Source: Paracoccus chinensis
GTDB lineage: Bacteria; Pseudomonadota; Alphaproteobacteria; Rhodobacterales; Rhodobacteraceae
Reading direction: 5' to 3'
DNA length: 60,786 nucleotides
Assembly: GCF_900102885.1 (NCBI RefSeq)
Contig: NZ_FNGE01000015.1
Location: 1-60,786 of the forward strand
The position numbers and the translations under genes are program-made. The notes under the pieces were generated by a model. It ran no database searches. It was not told the DNA's origin and saw only the letters and a list, made by a program, of their open reading frames with translations. Below are positions 1 through 8,273 of the stretch, piece by piece (position 1 is the stretch's first letter; every line of letters starts with the position of its first letter).

Positions 1-95
1 CTGCTGGGCCTTGCGCTGCTGTCGGGCGGCGGGCTGCTGGGGGCGGGGCTGCTGCTGTTCGACCGCCGCCCGGCCGGGTGGCGCCTGCGTTCCCT
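1..95. repeat. Terminal 95-bp direct repeat, left copy (circularisation overlap)
   Basis: Bases 1..95 match 60692..60786 without a mismatch. An exact overlap of this length at the ends of a contig is the usual sign of a circular molecule linearised by an assembler. It lies inside a coding frame that is continuous across the join. Confidence 0.9.
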
Positions 96-348
96 GCTGC
101 GGCGGCTTCGGCCCAATCCGCACCGCGCCGCCCTGAGGGCCGCCGCGCAGGCCGGCAATCTTGCGACCCTGCGCCGCGCCGCCCGCGCCTATGCGGATCA
201 CGAGCGCGCCGCGGGGCGATCCGTGGACCAGGCGGCGCTGGCCGGACTGGACCGCGCGATCTTCGGCCCGCCCGCGACGGGGCAGGACTTTGACGCCGCG
301 GGTCTCGTGGCGGCACTGACAAGCGGCGGCGGAAACCGCCCCTCCTGA
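1..348 (+). CDS. C-terminal part of BatD-like protein (gene continues from 59882..60786 across the circle junction)
   Basis: Reading frame 1 is open from base 1 to a TGA at 346..348 and encodes about 115 residues. It starts with a hydrophobic Leu/Gly-rich segment, a probable single membrane anchor, followed by a basic stretch and a short cytoplasmic tail. Bases 1..95 are identical to 60692..60786 and are in the same frame as the gene starting at 59882. On a circular molecule this is therefore the last part of that gene, giving a protein of about 385 aa. BatD proteins have an N-terminal periplasmic domain and a C-terminal membrane anchor, which fits. Seen directly: the frame and the overlap. 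Inferred: the join. Confidence 0.85.
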   Translation: MLGLALLSGGGLLGAGLLLFDRRPAGWRLRSLLRRLRPNPHRAALRAAAQAGNLATLRRAARAYADHERAAGRSVDQAALAGLDRAIFGPPATGQDFDAAGLVAALTSGGGNRPS

Positions 349-384
349 TGCTTTGCTCCCCCCAACGAAGTTCCTTGCTACATC

Positions 385-403
385 TGCATTCATAATTCAT
401 AAT
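385..403. promoter_or_regulatory. AT-rich regulatory motif upstream of the MatC-like gene
   Basis: TGCATTCATAATTCATAAT lies about 68 bases before the carrier gene in otherwise GC-rich DNA. A near copy with two differences sits at 1920..1938 before the aminotransferase gene. Sharing 17 of 19 bases at two promoters suggests a common regulator, most simply one of the two GntR proteins encoded downstream. That assignment is an inference. Confidence 0.5.
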
Positions 404-470
404 TTTCCCGCGAGGCCGGCATGAGACGTGCTGCGCTCGGAAAAGATCATGCAAGGAAGGGAGGCCGCGC

Positions 471-1853
471 GTGACACATCATCTCATTGCCATCTGTGCG
501 CTGGTTGCGATGTTCGTCATTGCAACCGCATTGCCGATCAACATCGGCGTTCTGGCCTTCGTTGGCGCGTTCATCGTCGGAACGCTGCTTGCGGGGGACA
601 CCACAAAGGACATCATCGGGGAATTCCCCAGCGGGCTGTTCCTGACGCTGGCCGGGATCACCTGGCTGTTCGCCCTGGCGCAGAACAACGGCACCATCGA
701 CTGGCTGGTCCGGTCCGCCGTTCGCGCGGTCAAGGGCCGGATCGCCCTGATCCCCTGGATCATGTTCTCGATCTCGGCGGTCCTGACGGCCATCGGCGCC
801 GTGACGCCGGGCGCCGTCGCCATCGTGGCACCCATCGCGCTGAGCTTCGCCTTCCGCTACAAGATCTCGCCCCTGATGATGGGCATGATGGTGGCGATGG
901 GGGCCTCGGCCGGGGCCTTCTCGCCCATCGGGATCTTCGGCAGCATCACCAACGGCGTGGTGGAACGCTCGGGCCTGCCGCTGAACCCGGCGGTGACCTT
1001 CGCGGCCAGCTTCTTCTGCAACCTCGTCTGCGTGGTCATCCTGTTCCTCGTCCTCGGAGGGCGCGAGCTGATGAAGGCGCGCGTGGACCTGAGCCACAGC
1101 GTCACCGTCCCGCACCTGGAGATCACCAGGCCCGCCACCGGCCCCCAGATCTTCGGCGACAGCGAGGCCGAGGCGCTGAGCCCCCGCATCGCCCGCGAGG
1201 CCGGCGGCGACGCCAACCGCCTGACGGTGGACGCCCCCAAGGGCGAGCTGCCCGACGGCAGCCCGATCCAGATCGTCACCGTGGCGGGCCTTGCCGCGCT
1301 GGCGGTCATGGTGCTGGCCTTCAACCTCGACATCGGCTTCGTATCGCTGACGATCGGCCTTGTGATCGCGCTGTGCCAGCCGAACCTGCAGAAGCGGGCG
1401 ATGTCGCAGGTCGCCTGGCCCGAGATCATGCTGATCACCGGCGTCGGCACCTATGTCGCGGTGCTGGAAAACATGGGCACCATCGACTTCGTGGGCAACA
1501 GCGTGGCCTCGATGGCCTCGCCCATGATGGCGGCGCTGCTGCTGTTCTACATCGGCGGCATCGTCTCGGCCTTCGCCTCGTCCACGGCGCTTCTGGGGGC
1601 GCTGATCCCGCTGGCGGTGCCCTTCCTGCAGGCGGGCACGGGCATCGGCCCGGTCGCCTTCATCGCCGGCATGGCGGTCGCCTCGACCATCGTGGACGTC
1701 AGCCCCTTCTCGACCAGCGGCGCCCTGGTGCTGGCGAACTCGCAGGGCGTGGACAAGCAGGTCTTCTACCGCCAGCTGCTGGGCTATGGCGCGCTGGTGA
1801 CGGGGCTTGCCCCCCTGCTGCTGTGGATCATCTTCGTGGTCATCCCCGCCTGA
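471..1853 (+). CDS. matC: MatC-type dicarboxylate carrier
   Basis: This 460-aa, very hydrophobic inner-membrane protein has about ten to twelve predicted membrane segments. It resembles the MatC malonate/dicarboxylate carriers of the ion-transporter superfamily, with an N-terminal MatC-type half, a polar loop near residues 195-265, and a second transport half ending in a SPFSTSGAL motif near residue 420. The start is GTG at 471, preceded by a purine-rich AAGGAAGGGA ribosome site. The downstream genes for an aminotransferase, GlcG, GntR regulators and a 2-hydroxyacid dehydrogenase, plus matB at 8.3-9.8 kb, suggest uptake of malonate or a hydroxylated C3-C4 dicarboxylate. The exact substrate cannot be read from sequence; other members of this superfamily carry succinate or tartrate. 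Confidence 0.75.
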   Translation: MTHHLIAICALVAMFVIATALPINIGVLAFVGAFIVGTLLAGDTTKDIIGEFPSGLFLTLAGITWLFALAQNNGTIDWLVRSAVRAVKGRIALIPWIMFSISAVLTAIGAVTPGAVAIVAPIALSFAFRYKISPLMMGMMVAMGASAGAFSPIGIFGSITNGVVERSGLPLNPAVTFAASFFCNLVCVVILFLVLGGRELMKARVDLSHSVTVPHLEITRPATGPQIFGDSEAEALSPRIAREAGGDANRLTVDAPKGELPDGSPIQIVTVAGLAALAVMVLAFNLDIGFVSLTIGLVIALCQPNLQKRAMSQVAWPEIMLITGVGTYVAVLENMGTIDFVGNSVASMASPMMAALLLFYIGGIVSAFASSTALLGALIPLAVPFLQAGTGIGPVAFIAGMAVASTIVDVSPFSTSGALVLANSQGVDKQVFYRQLLGYGALVTGLAPLLLWIIFVVIPA

Positions 1854-1919
1854 TCCCTGCCCATGGATGCGGCGCACCCGCGCCGCATCCCCGTTAGCTT
1901 GACCCTGCGCCACCAAAAG

Positions 1920-1938
1920 TGCATTCATTATTCAAAAT
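1920..1938. promoter_or_regulatory. Second copy of the AT-rich motif, before the aminotransferase gene
   Basis: TGCATTCATTATTCAAAAT ends 27 bases before the aminotransferase start and differs from the 385..403 motif at two positions. The position suits an operator or promoter element. It implies that the aminotransferase gene has its own promoter, co-regulated with the carrier. Confidence 0.5.
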
Positions 1939-1965
1939 CACCCCTGCCCCTCAGGAGACAGATCC

Positions 1966-3153
1966 ATGACCCATGTGTTCGGCCGCCATTTCCTTCAGAT
2001 CCCCGGCCCCAGCCCGGTGCCGGATCGCGTCCTGCGGGCGATGTCGCAGCAGGTGATCGACCATCGCGGCCCCGAGTTCGGCGAGCTCGGCCTCAAGGCG
2101 CTGGCGGGGATGAAGACGATCTTCAAGACGGAACAGGATGTCATCATCTATCCGTCCTCGGGCACCGGCGCCTGGGAAGCGGCGCTGGCCAACGTGCTGA
2201 AGGAAGGCGACCGCGTCCTGATGTACGAAACCGGCCATTTCGCCACCCTGTGGAAGAAGATGGCCGAGAAGCTGGGCGTCCGGGCCGAGTTCATCGGCGG
2301 CGACTGGCGCTCGGGCGCCGATCCCGACCAGATCGAGCAGCACCTGCGCGCCGACAGCGCCCACGAGATCAAGGCCGTCTGCGTGGTTCACAACGAGACC
2401 TCGACCGGCTCGGTGTCGCCCATCGCCGACGTGCGCCGCGCCATGGACGCGGCGGGCCACCCGGCGCTGCTGATGGTGGACTCGATCTCGGGGCTGGCCT
2501 CCATCGACTTCCGCTTCGACGAGTGGGGCGTGGACGTCGCCGTCTCGGGCTCGCAGAAGGGCCTGATGCTGCCGCCGGGGATCAGCTTCAACGCCGTCAG
2601 CGGCAAGGCGCTGGAGGCCGCGAGGAACAACGGGATGCGCCGGTCCTACTGGGACTGGCAGGAGATGGTCGAGATCAACGGCAAGGGCTATTTCCCCTAT
2701 ACCCCCGCGACCAACATGCTTTACGGCCTCGTCGAGGCGATCGACATGCTGCACGAGGAAGGGCTCGACACCGTCTTCGCCCGCCACCAGCGCCTGGCCG
2801 CCGCGACCCGCGCCGCCGTCCGCGCCTGGGGGCTCGAGGTGCTGTGCAACCGGCAGGGGCATGAAAGCGGCGTGCTGACCACCGTGATGATGCCCGAAGG
2901 CCACAGCGCCGACGCCTTCCGCGCGCAGGCCCTGCGCCATTACAACATCTCGCTGGGAAGCGGGCTGTCGAAGGTCGCCGACAAGGTCTTCCGCATCGGC
3001 CACCTGGGCGACATCAACGACCTGACGCTGGTGGGTGCGCTCAGCGGCGTGGAAATGGCGCTGTCCAAGGCCGGCGTCCCGCATGAGAAGGGCGGGGTCG
3101 CCGCGGCCATGGCGCATCTGGAATCCACCCCTGCCCCGGGCATCGACGCCTGA
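1966..3153 (+). CDS. Class V aminotransferase, serine/alanine-glyoxylate aminotransferase family
   Basis: This 395-aa PLP enzyme begins with the family signature IPGPSPVPDRVLRAM and contains HNETSTG (142-148), the cofactor aspartate in VDSISG (Asp172), and the Schiff-base lysine in SGSQKG (Lys198). The length is normal for the alanine-, serine- and aspartate-glyoxylate aminotransferases. It would transfer an amino group to glyoxylate or a related 2-oxoacid. The 2-hydroxyacid dehydrogenase at 5322..8243 could supply that oxoacid, so together they would turn a hydroxyacid into an amino acid. It could also be a relative of BhcA from the Paracoccus beta-hydroxyaspartate cycle, but no other bhc gene is present. 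The start is ATG after CAGGAGACAG. Confidence 0.8.
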   Translation: MTHVFGRHFLQIPGPSPVPDRVLRAMSQQVIDHRGPEFGELGLKALAGMKTIFKTEQDVIIYPSSGTGAWEAALANVLKEGDRVLMYETGHFATLWKKMAEKLGVRAEFIGGDWRSGADPDQIEQHLRADSAHEIKAVCVVHNETSTGSVSPIADVRRAMDAAGHPALLMVDSISGLASIDFRFDEWGVDVAVSGSQKGLMLPPGISFNAVSGKALEAARNNGMRRSYWDWQEMVEINGKGYFPYTPATNMLYGLVEAIDMLHEEGLDTVFARHQRLAAATRAAVRAWGLEVLCNRQGHESGVLTTVMMPEGHSADAFRAQALRHYNISLGSGLSKVADKVFRIGHLGDINDLTLVGALSGVEMALSKAGVPHEKGGVAAAMAHLESTPAPGIDA

Positions 3154-3218
3154 CCGGGTTGCGCCCCGGCCGCCCGGGGCGTAGCCGCATCCCATCGTCT
3201 GCCCCAGAGGAAGAAGCC

Positions 3219-3644
3219 ATGACCCTGACACTCGACCTGGCCCGCAAGCTGGCCGATCTCTGCCTTGATCGCGCGGCCGGGATGAACCTCAAGCCGCTGA
3301 CCGTGGCGGTGCTGGACGCCTCGGGGCATCTCAAGGTGCTGCTGCGGCAGGACGGGACCAGCCTGCTGCGTTCGGAGATCGCGCAGGGCAAGGCGCGCGG
3401 CGCCATCGGCATGGGGCTGGGCTCGCGCGCGCTCTACACCCGCGCGCAGGAGCAGCCCTTTTTCATCCAGGCGATGAACACGATCGCGGGCGGCAGCCTC
3501 GTGCCCGTGCCGGGCGGCGTCCTGATCCGCAAGGACGGCGAGATCATCGGCGCGGTCGGCATCACCGGCGACACCTCGGACAATGACGAGGCCTGCGCCG
3601 TCGCCGCCATCGAGGCCCTGGGCCTGCAGGCCGACGCGGGCTGA
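3219..3644 (+). CDS. GlcG/HbpS family (DUF336) protein
   Basis: This 141-aa protein of the GlcG/HbpS family has the typical VAVLDASGHLKVLLRQDG start, a VPVPGGVLIRKDGEIIGAVG core and a GDTSDNDEACA end. GlcG-like proteins accompany glycolate oxidase genes, and some relatives bind heme or cobalamin; their biochemical role is poorly known. I chose the ATG at 3219, after AGAGGAAGAA, over an upstream in-frame start at 3159 because family members begin close to this point. It lies 65 bases after the aminotransferase and is probably cotranscribed with it. Confidence 0.75.
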   Translation: MTLTLDLARKLADLCLDRAAGMNLKPLTVAVLDASGHLKVLLRQDGTSLLRSEIAQGKARGAIGMGLGSRALYTRAQEQPFFIQAMNTIAGGSLVPVPGGVLIRKDGEIIGAVGITGDTSDNDEACAVAAIEALGLQADAG

Positions 3645-3729
3645 TCCGTCTGGCGCGGGCCGGCGTCGGGGTGGTAGGATCGGTGCCACCCCACCGGCTT
3701 TGCCGAAGAAAGGACGGGACAACAATTCG

Positions 3730-4431
3730 ATGAACTTCGTGCCGGATACCCTCAAGCCCCCGCGCCGGACGACCCTGCACGAGGAACTGACGCAGAGGCT
3801 GCGCGACCTCATCATCCACGGCGAGCTTCAGCCGGGGATGAAGGTGCCGGAACGGGACCTTTGCGAGGCTTATGACGTCTCGCGCACGCCCCTGCGCGAG
3901 GCGCTGAAGGTGCTGGCGAGCGAAGGGCTGGTCCTGCTGGAACCCAACCGCGGCGCCCGCGTCACCCCCATCACGCAGGAAGACATGGACGAGGTCTTCC
4001 CCGTCATGGGCGCGCTCGAGGCGCTGGCGGGGGAACTGGCCTGCCGGAACATCACCCCCGCCGAGCTGGAGGAGATCCGCCGCCATCACGCCGAGATGCT
4101 GGCGCATCATCAGGCCGGCGACCTGGCCGGCTATTACGCCGCGAACCAGAAGATCCACGAGGGCATCCTGGGCGCGGCCCGCAACCCGACCCTGGCCGCC
4201 CATTACCGGGCGCTGTCGGCGCGGGTGCAGCGCGCGCGCTATGTCGCCAACACCACCCCCGACCGCTGGAAGCAGGCCGTCGAGGAACATGTGCAGATCA
4301 TGGCGCACCTGACCGCCCGCGACGGCGCCAAGCTGGCCGCGACCCTGCGGCAGCATCTGGAAAACAAGCTGCGGGCCGTCAGCCAGTCCCTTGCGCACCA
4401 GAACGGGACAGCGGGCAAGGCAAGGCCCTGA
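3730..4431 (+). CDS. GntR family regulator, FCD/FadR subfamily (copy 1)
   Basis: The protein is 233 aa. It has an N-terminal winged helix (about residues 18-80, containing the diagnostic DVSRTPLREALKVLASEG recognition segment) and an all-helical FCD ligand-binding domain (about 95-220). Histidines at LAHHQ, QKIHEG and VEEHVQ match the metal/ligand pocket of FCD proteins. The start chosen is ATG at 3730 after AAAGGACGGGA. FCD-type GntR proteins sense small organic acids, and the malonate regulator MatR belongs to this group. A perfect palindrome overlaps the stop codon (4430..4443) and may be an operator. A near-paralog follows at 4515. Confidence 0.85.
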   Translation: MNFVPDTLKPPRRTTLHEELTQRLRDLIIHGELQPGMKVPERDLCEAYDVSRTPLREALKVLASEGLVLLEPNRGARVTPITQEDMDEVFPVMGALEALAGELACRNITPAELEEIRRHHAEMLAHHQAGDLAGYYAANQKIHEGILGAARNPTLAAHYRALSARVQRARYVANTTPDRWKQAVEEHVQIMAHLTARDGAKLAATLRQHLENKLRAVSQSLAHQNGTAGKARP

Positions 4432-4443
4432 TTGCATGCAATC
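4430..4443. promoter_or_regulatory. Perfect 14-bp palindrome between the two GntR genes
   Basis: GATTGCATGCAATC is fully self-complementary and spans the end of the first GntR gene. It shares the GATTG-N4-CAATC pattern with the site at 5227..5244 before the dehydrogenase. Operators of FCD-type GntR proteins are short palindromes, so this is a reasonable operator for either regulator. Confidence 0.55.
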
Positions 4444-4514
4444 CGCGCGGGCCGATCTAGGCAGATCGCCCGCGCTCCCCTATGCTGGCCGACCAGAAGG
4501 CAGGGAAGGGGCGG

Positions 4515-5204
4515 ATGAACGACCTGACGACACGCGACGCGGCCACGCCTGAACGCATCGGCACCACGCTGCATGGCGAGATCCTGTCCGGCCTGCGCGA
4601 CCATGTCGTGCAGGGCGACCTTCCCGACGGCGCCCGCATCTCGGAACGCGAGCTGTGCGAACGCTTCGGCGTCTCGCGCACGCCCCTGCGCGAGGCGCTG
4701 AAGGTGCTGGCCTCGGAAGGGCTGATCGAGCTTCTGCCCAACCGCGGCGCGCGGGTGAAGGCGCTGACGCCCGACGAGATCGGAGAACTGTTCGACCTCA
4801 TGGGCGGGCTCGAGGCGCTGGCCGGGCGGCTGGCCTGCGAGCGGATCACGCCCGCCGCCTTCGACGCCATCGAGCAGGCGCATCGCGAGATGTACACCTT
4901 CTACCTGCGCGGCGACCGGCAGGGCTATTTCGCCTGCAACCAGCAGATCCACGAGGCGATCCTTGCCGCAGCCGGCAACGGCGCCCTGTCCTCGGCGGCC
5001 CGCACGCTGCTGGGCCGCCTGCGCCGCGTCCGCTTCACGGCCAACATCGACGAGCAGGGCGAACGCTGGCGCGAGGCGGTGCGCGAACACGAACTGATCC
5101 TGGACGCCTTGCGCCGCCGGGCCGGGGGCGAACTGGCGGACCTGCTGTTCGCCCATTTGCGCAGCACAAAGGACGCCATCCTGCGGAACCTCGCGCCGGA
5201 TTGA
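4515..5204 (+). CDS. GntR family regulator, FCD/FadR subfamily (copy 2)
   Basis: This 229-aa paralog of the preceding regulator shares the block GVSRTPLREALKVLASEG in its winged helix and an LPNRGARV wing, followed by an FCD domain with the QQIHEAILAAAGN and VREHELIL histidine motifs. The start is ATG at 4515 after GGGAAGGGGCGG; an in-frame ATG at 4482 lacks such a site. The two regulators clearly come from a gene duplication but differ in their effector domains, so they may respond to different acids, for example the substrate and the product of the adjacent pathway. The divergence is visible; the roles are inferred. Confidence 0.85.
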   Translation: MNDLTTRDAATPERIGTTLHGEILSGLRDHVVQGDLPDGARISERELCERFGVSRTPLREALKVLASEGLIELLPNRGARVKALTPDEIGELFDLMGGLEALAGRLACERITPAAFDAIEQAHREMYTFYLRGDRQGYFACNQQIHEAILAAAGNGALSSAARTLLGRLRRVRFTANIDEQGERWREAVREHELILDALRRRAGGELADLLFAHLRSTKDAILRNLAPD

Positions 5205-5226
5205 ATCCATATTCGGGCAGAACAGA

Positions 5227-5244
5227 AAGATTGTATTCAATCTT
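5227..5244. promoter_or_regulatory. Inverted repeat operator before the FAD/Fe-S dehydrogenase gene
   Basis: AAGATTGTATTCAATCTT has two perfect 7-base arms (AAGATTG / CAATCTT) around TATT. It lies about 78 bases upstream of the dehydrogenase start. Its core GATTG-N4-CAATC matches the palindrome at 4430..4443, so the same GntR regulator probably controls both points. Confidence 0.6.
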
Positions 5245-5321
5245 GTCGGCCGCTAGTCTGGCGCGGATCGCCGTGCGGGAACCTTCCCCCTCGGCCCTCC
5301 GCAGCAAGAAGGCACCGGCAG

Positions 5322-8243
5322 ATGAACGCATCCACCAAGCCCCGCACCCCTCCGGCCGCGCGCAGCCAGGCGTTTCAGGCCGCGCTTGGCAAGGCGCTGG
5401 AAGGCGAGGTCCGCTTCGACGCCTTCACGCGCGGGCGCTATGCGACGGACGCCTCGATCTACCAGATCATGCCGCGCGCCGTGGCCTTCCCCCGGCACGA
5501 GGCCGACATCTCCGCGGCCCTTCAGGTCGCGGGCGAACATGGGGTGCCGGTCATCGCGCGCGGCGGCGGCACCTCGCAGAACGGCCAGCCGATCGGGGAC
5601 GGGCTGATCCTCGACATGTCGCGCCACTTCAACGGCGTGACCGACTATGACCCGCAGGCCCGCACGATTTGCGTCCGCCCCGGCACGGTTCTGAGCACGC
5701 TGAACGACGCCCTCCGCAAGGACGGGCTGTTCTTCCCGGTCGAGCCCTCGACCGCCTCGCGCTGCACCATCGGGGGGATGGCGGGGAACAACTCGTCGGG
5801 CGCGCGTTCGCTGCGCTTCGGCAAGACGGTGGACAACGTGCTGGCCATCGACGGGATGCTGCCCGACGGCGAGCGCTTTTCCCTGAGCGACGCGCCGCTG
5901 ACCTCCCTGCCCGCGCGGTCGCGCGAGATCATGGAGCGGCTGACCGCCCTTGCCCGCCTGCACCGCACCGATATCGAGACGATCTTTCCCAGGGTCCAGC
6001 GCCGCGTCGGTGGCTACAACCTCGACGAGCTGCTGCCCGAGAATCCGAACTACTCGCACCTGCTGGTGGGATCGGAAGGGACGCTGGCGCTGACCACCGG
6101 CGTCACGCTGAAGCTGTCGGCGCTGCCGAAGCACCGCGTCATGGGCGTCTGCCACTTCCCCAGCTTCCGCGACGCCATGGAAACGACCCGGCACATCGTC
6201 GCGCTGGACCCGGTCGCGGTCGAGCTGGTGGACAACAACGTGCTGGTGCTGGGCGCCGACATCCCCCTGTTCGTCCGCACACTGAGCGACATCACCCGCG
6301 GCAAGCCGAACTGCCTGCTGCTGGTCGAATTCGCGGGCGACGACCTCGATGCGCTGAAGCGCGACCTCAAGCGCCTGGACCAGTGCATGGGCGACCACGG
6401 CTTCCCCGACGCGGTGGTCGAGGTGATCGAGCCCGCCCGCCAGAAGCCCGTCTGGGATGTGCGCGAGGCCTGCCTCAACATCATGATGTCGATGAAGGGC
6501 GACGGGAAGCCCGTGTCCTTCATCGAGGATTGCGCCGTTCCGCTGGAACACCTGGCCGATTATACCGACGCCGTGACCGAGGTCTTCAGCAAGCATGGCA
6601 CGGTCGGCACCTGGTATGCCCATGCCTCGGTCGGCTGCCTGCACGTCCGCCCGATCCTGAACATGAAGACCGAGGACGGCGTGCGGAAGATGCGCGCCAT
6701 CGCCGAGGACACCGCCGATCTGGTGCGCCGCTACAAGGGGTCGTTCTCGGGCGAGCATGGCGACGGCATCTCGCGGTCGGAATTCGTGGAACCGCTGTTC
6801 GGCGCGAAGCTGACCCGCGCCTTCGAGCAGGTGAAGGACAGCTTCGACCCGGACAACCGCCTGAACCCCCACAAGATCGTCCGGCCGCTGAAGATGGACG
6901 ACCGCAGCCTGATGCGTTTCCAGCCGGGCTATGCTGCGACACAACCCGAAAGGACCGCGCTCGACTGGTCGGACTGGGGCAGCTTCGGCGCCGCGGTCGA
7001 GATGTGCAACAACAACGGCACCTGCCGGAAGCTGGCGGGCGGGACCATGTGCCCGTCCTACCGCGCGACGCGCGAGGAACAGCACCTGACGCGGGGGCGG
7101 GCGAACTCGCTGCGGCTGGCGATCTCGGGGCAGCTCGGGCCCGACGCCTTCACCTCGGCCGAGATGAAGGAAACGCTGGACCTCTGCGTGTCCTGCAAGG
7201 GCTGCAAGCGCGACTGCCCCACCGGCGTGGACATGGCGCGCATGAAGATCGAGTTCCTGCACCATTACTACAAGAAGCACGGGCTGCCCCTGCGCGAGCG
7301 GCTGATCGCCAACCTGCCGCACATTGCCCATCGCGCCAGCCGCCTTGCCCCGGCGCTGAACCTGCGCGACCGGCTTCCCTTCGTGGCAAGGCTGTCGGAA
7401 CGGATGCTGGGCTTTTCCGCCAAGCGCAGCCTGCCGAAATGGGGCAAGCCCTGGAAGGAAGCCCGCGCGGTCGGCCGCCCCGAGGACGTCGCGGGCGACG
7501 GCCTCGACCTCGTCCTGTTCGGCGACACCTTCAACCGCTATTTCGAACGCGAGAACCTGGAAGCCGCCGAGCGTGTGCTGATCGCCGCCGGCTATCGTCT
7601 GCACCGGGTCCAGCCCGCAGGCAGCAGCCGACCCATGTGCTGCGGGCGGACCTGGCTTGCCTCGGGGCAGACCGACGAGGCGCGGGCCGAGGTGCGCCGT
7701 TCGGTCGACGCGCTGCGCCCCTTCGTGGAACGGGGCGCGCGGGTCGTGGGGCTGGAGCCGTCCTGCATCCTGACCTTCCGCGACGAGATGACGGCGCTGC
7801 TGCCGGCGTCCGAGACCGGCTTCCTCGACGGCAAGGCGCTCTTGTTCGAGGAGGTGCTGGCGGCCGACCTGAAGGCGGGACGGATCACCCTGCCGCTGGC
7901 CGACCAGGGGGGCCGGATCGCGCATCTGCACGGGCATTGCCACCAGAAGGCCTTCGACGTGATGGGGCCCGTCGAAACCGTCCTGCGCAGCGTGCCGGGG
8001 CTGGAGTTGAAGGTGATCGAAAGTTCCTGCTGCGGAATGTCGGGGGCCTTCGGCTATTCGACCGAGAACCACGAGGTCTCGATGAAGATGGCCGAGCTGT
8101 CGCTTTTGCCCGCCGTCCGCAAGGCCGGGCCGGACGACCTGATCGTGGCCGACGGCACGAGCTGCCGCCACCAGATCCACGACGGCGCCGACCGGCAGGC
8201 GATCCATGTCGCGCGGGTGCTGGATCAGGCGCTGGCGCAGTGA
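5322..8243 (+). CDS. FAD-linked 2-hydroxyacid dehydrogenase fused to Fe-S/CCG domains
   Basis: This 973-aa fusion enzyme resembles YdiJ and fused GlcD-GlcF proteins. An FAD-binding PCMH-type domain lies at about residues 40-200 (ARGGGTSQNGQPIGDG and GGMAGNNSSGARSLRFGK). The FAD-oxidase C-terminal domain follows to about 520. Cysteine clusters come next, including CVSCKGCKRDCP near 622-632. Two CCG-type motifs close the protein: MCCGRTW near 771 and SSCCGMSGAFG near 904. Such enzymes oxidise D-2-hydroxyacids (glycolate, D-lactate, D-2-hydroxyglutarate) and pass electrons to the quinone pool or another acceptor. Next to the aminotransferase and GlcG, a glycolate- or tartronate-like substrate is plausible but not proven. 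The start is ATG after AGCAAGAAGG. Confidence 0.85.
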   Translation: MNASTKPRTPPAARSQAFQAALGKALEGEVRFDAFTRGRYATDASIYQIMPRAVAFPRHEADISAALQVAGEHGVPVIARGGGTSQNGQPIGDGLILDMSRHFNGVTDYDPQARTICVRPGTVLSTLNDALRKDGLFFPVEPSTASRCTIGGMAGNNSSGARSLRFGKTVDNVLAIDGMLPDGERFSLSDAPLTSLPARSREIMERLTALARLHRTDIETIFPRVQRRVGGYNLDELLPENPNYSHLLVGSEGTLALTTGVTLKLSALPKHRVMGVCHFPSFRDAMETTRHIVALDPVAVELVDNNVLVLGADIPLFVRTLSDITRGKPNCLLLVEFAGDDLDALKRDLKRLDQCMGDHGFPDAVVEVIEPARQKPVWDVREACLNIMMSMKGDGKPVSFIEDCAVPLEHLADYTDAVTEVFSKHGTVGTWYAHASVGCLHVRPILNMKTEDGVRKMRAIAEDTADLVRRYKGSFSGEHGDGISRSEFVEPLFGAKLTRAFEQVKDSFDPDNRLNPHKIVRPLKMDDRSLMRFQPGYAATQPERTALDWSDWGSFGAAVEMCNNNGTCRKLAGGTMCPSYRATREEQHLTRGRANSLRLAISGQLGPDAFTSAEMKETLDLCVSCKGCKRDCPTGVDMARMKIEFLHHYYKKHGLPLRERLIANLPHIAHRASRLAPALNLRDRLPFVARLSERMLGFSAKRSLPKWGKPWKEARAVGRPEDVAGDGLDLVLFGDTFNRYFERENLEAAERVLIAAGYRLHRVQPAGSSRPMCCGRTWLASGQTDEARAEVRRSVDALRPFVERGARVVGLEPSCILTFRDEMTALLPASETGFLDGKALLFEEVLAADLKAGRITLPLADQGGRIAHLHGHCHQKAFDVMGPVETVLRSVPGLELKVIESSCCGMSGAFGYSTENHEVSMKMAELSLLPAVRKAGPDDLIVADGTSCRHQIHDGADRQAIHVARVLDQALAQ

Positions 8244-8245
8244 GG

Positions 8246-8266
8246 GGCCGGGCCTTGTGCCCGGCC
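8246..8266. terminator. Bidirectional hairpin terminator between dehydrogenase and matB
   Basis: GGCCGGGC and GCCCGGCC form a perfect 8-bp stem around CTTGT, in the 30-bp gap between two convergent genes. No clear T-run follows, which is common in GC-rich genomes. Confidence 0.6.
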
Positions 8267-8273
8267 GCCGCCT

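Noticed and set aside
1966..3153. BhcA of the beta-hydroxyaspartate cycle
   Set aside because: The family fits, but the bhcB, bhcC and bhcD genes are absent and the N-terminal wording is closer to general serine/alanine-glyoxylate aminotransferases.
5253..8207. A 984-codon minus-strand frame opposite the FAD/Fe-S dehydrogenase
   Set aside because: The plus strand encodes a fully recognisable enzyme with cofactor motifs. The minus frame shows no motif and biased composition.
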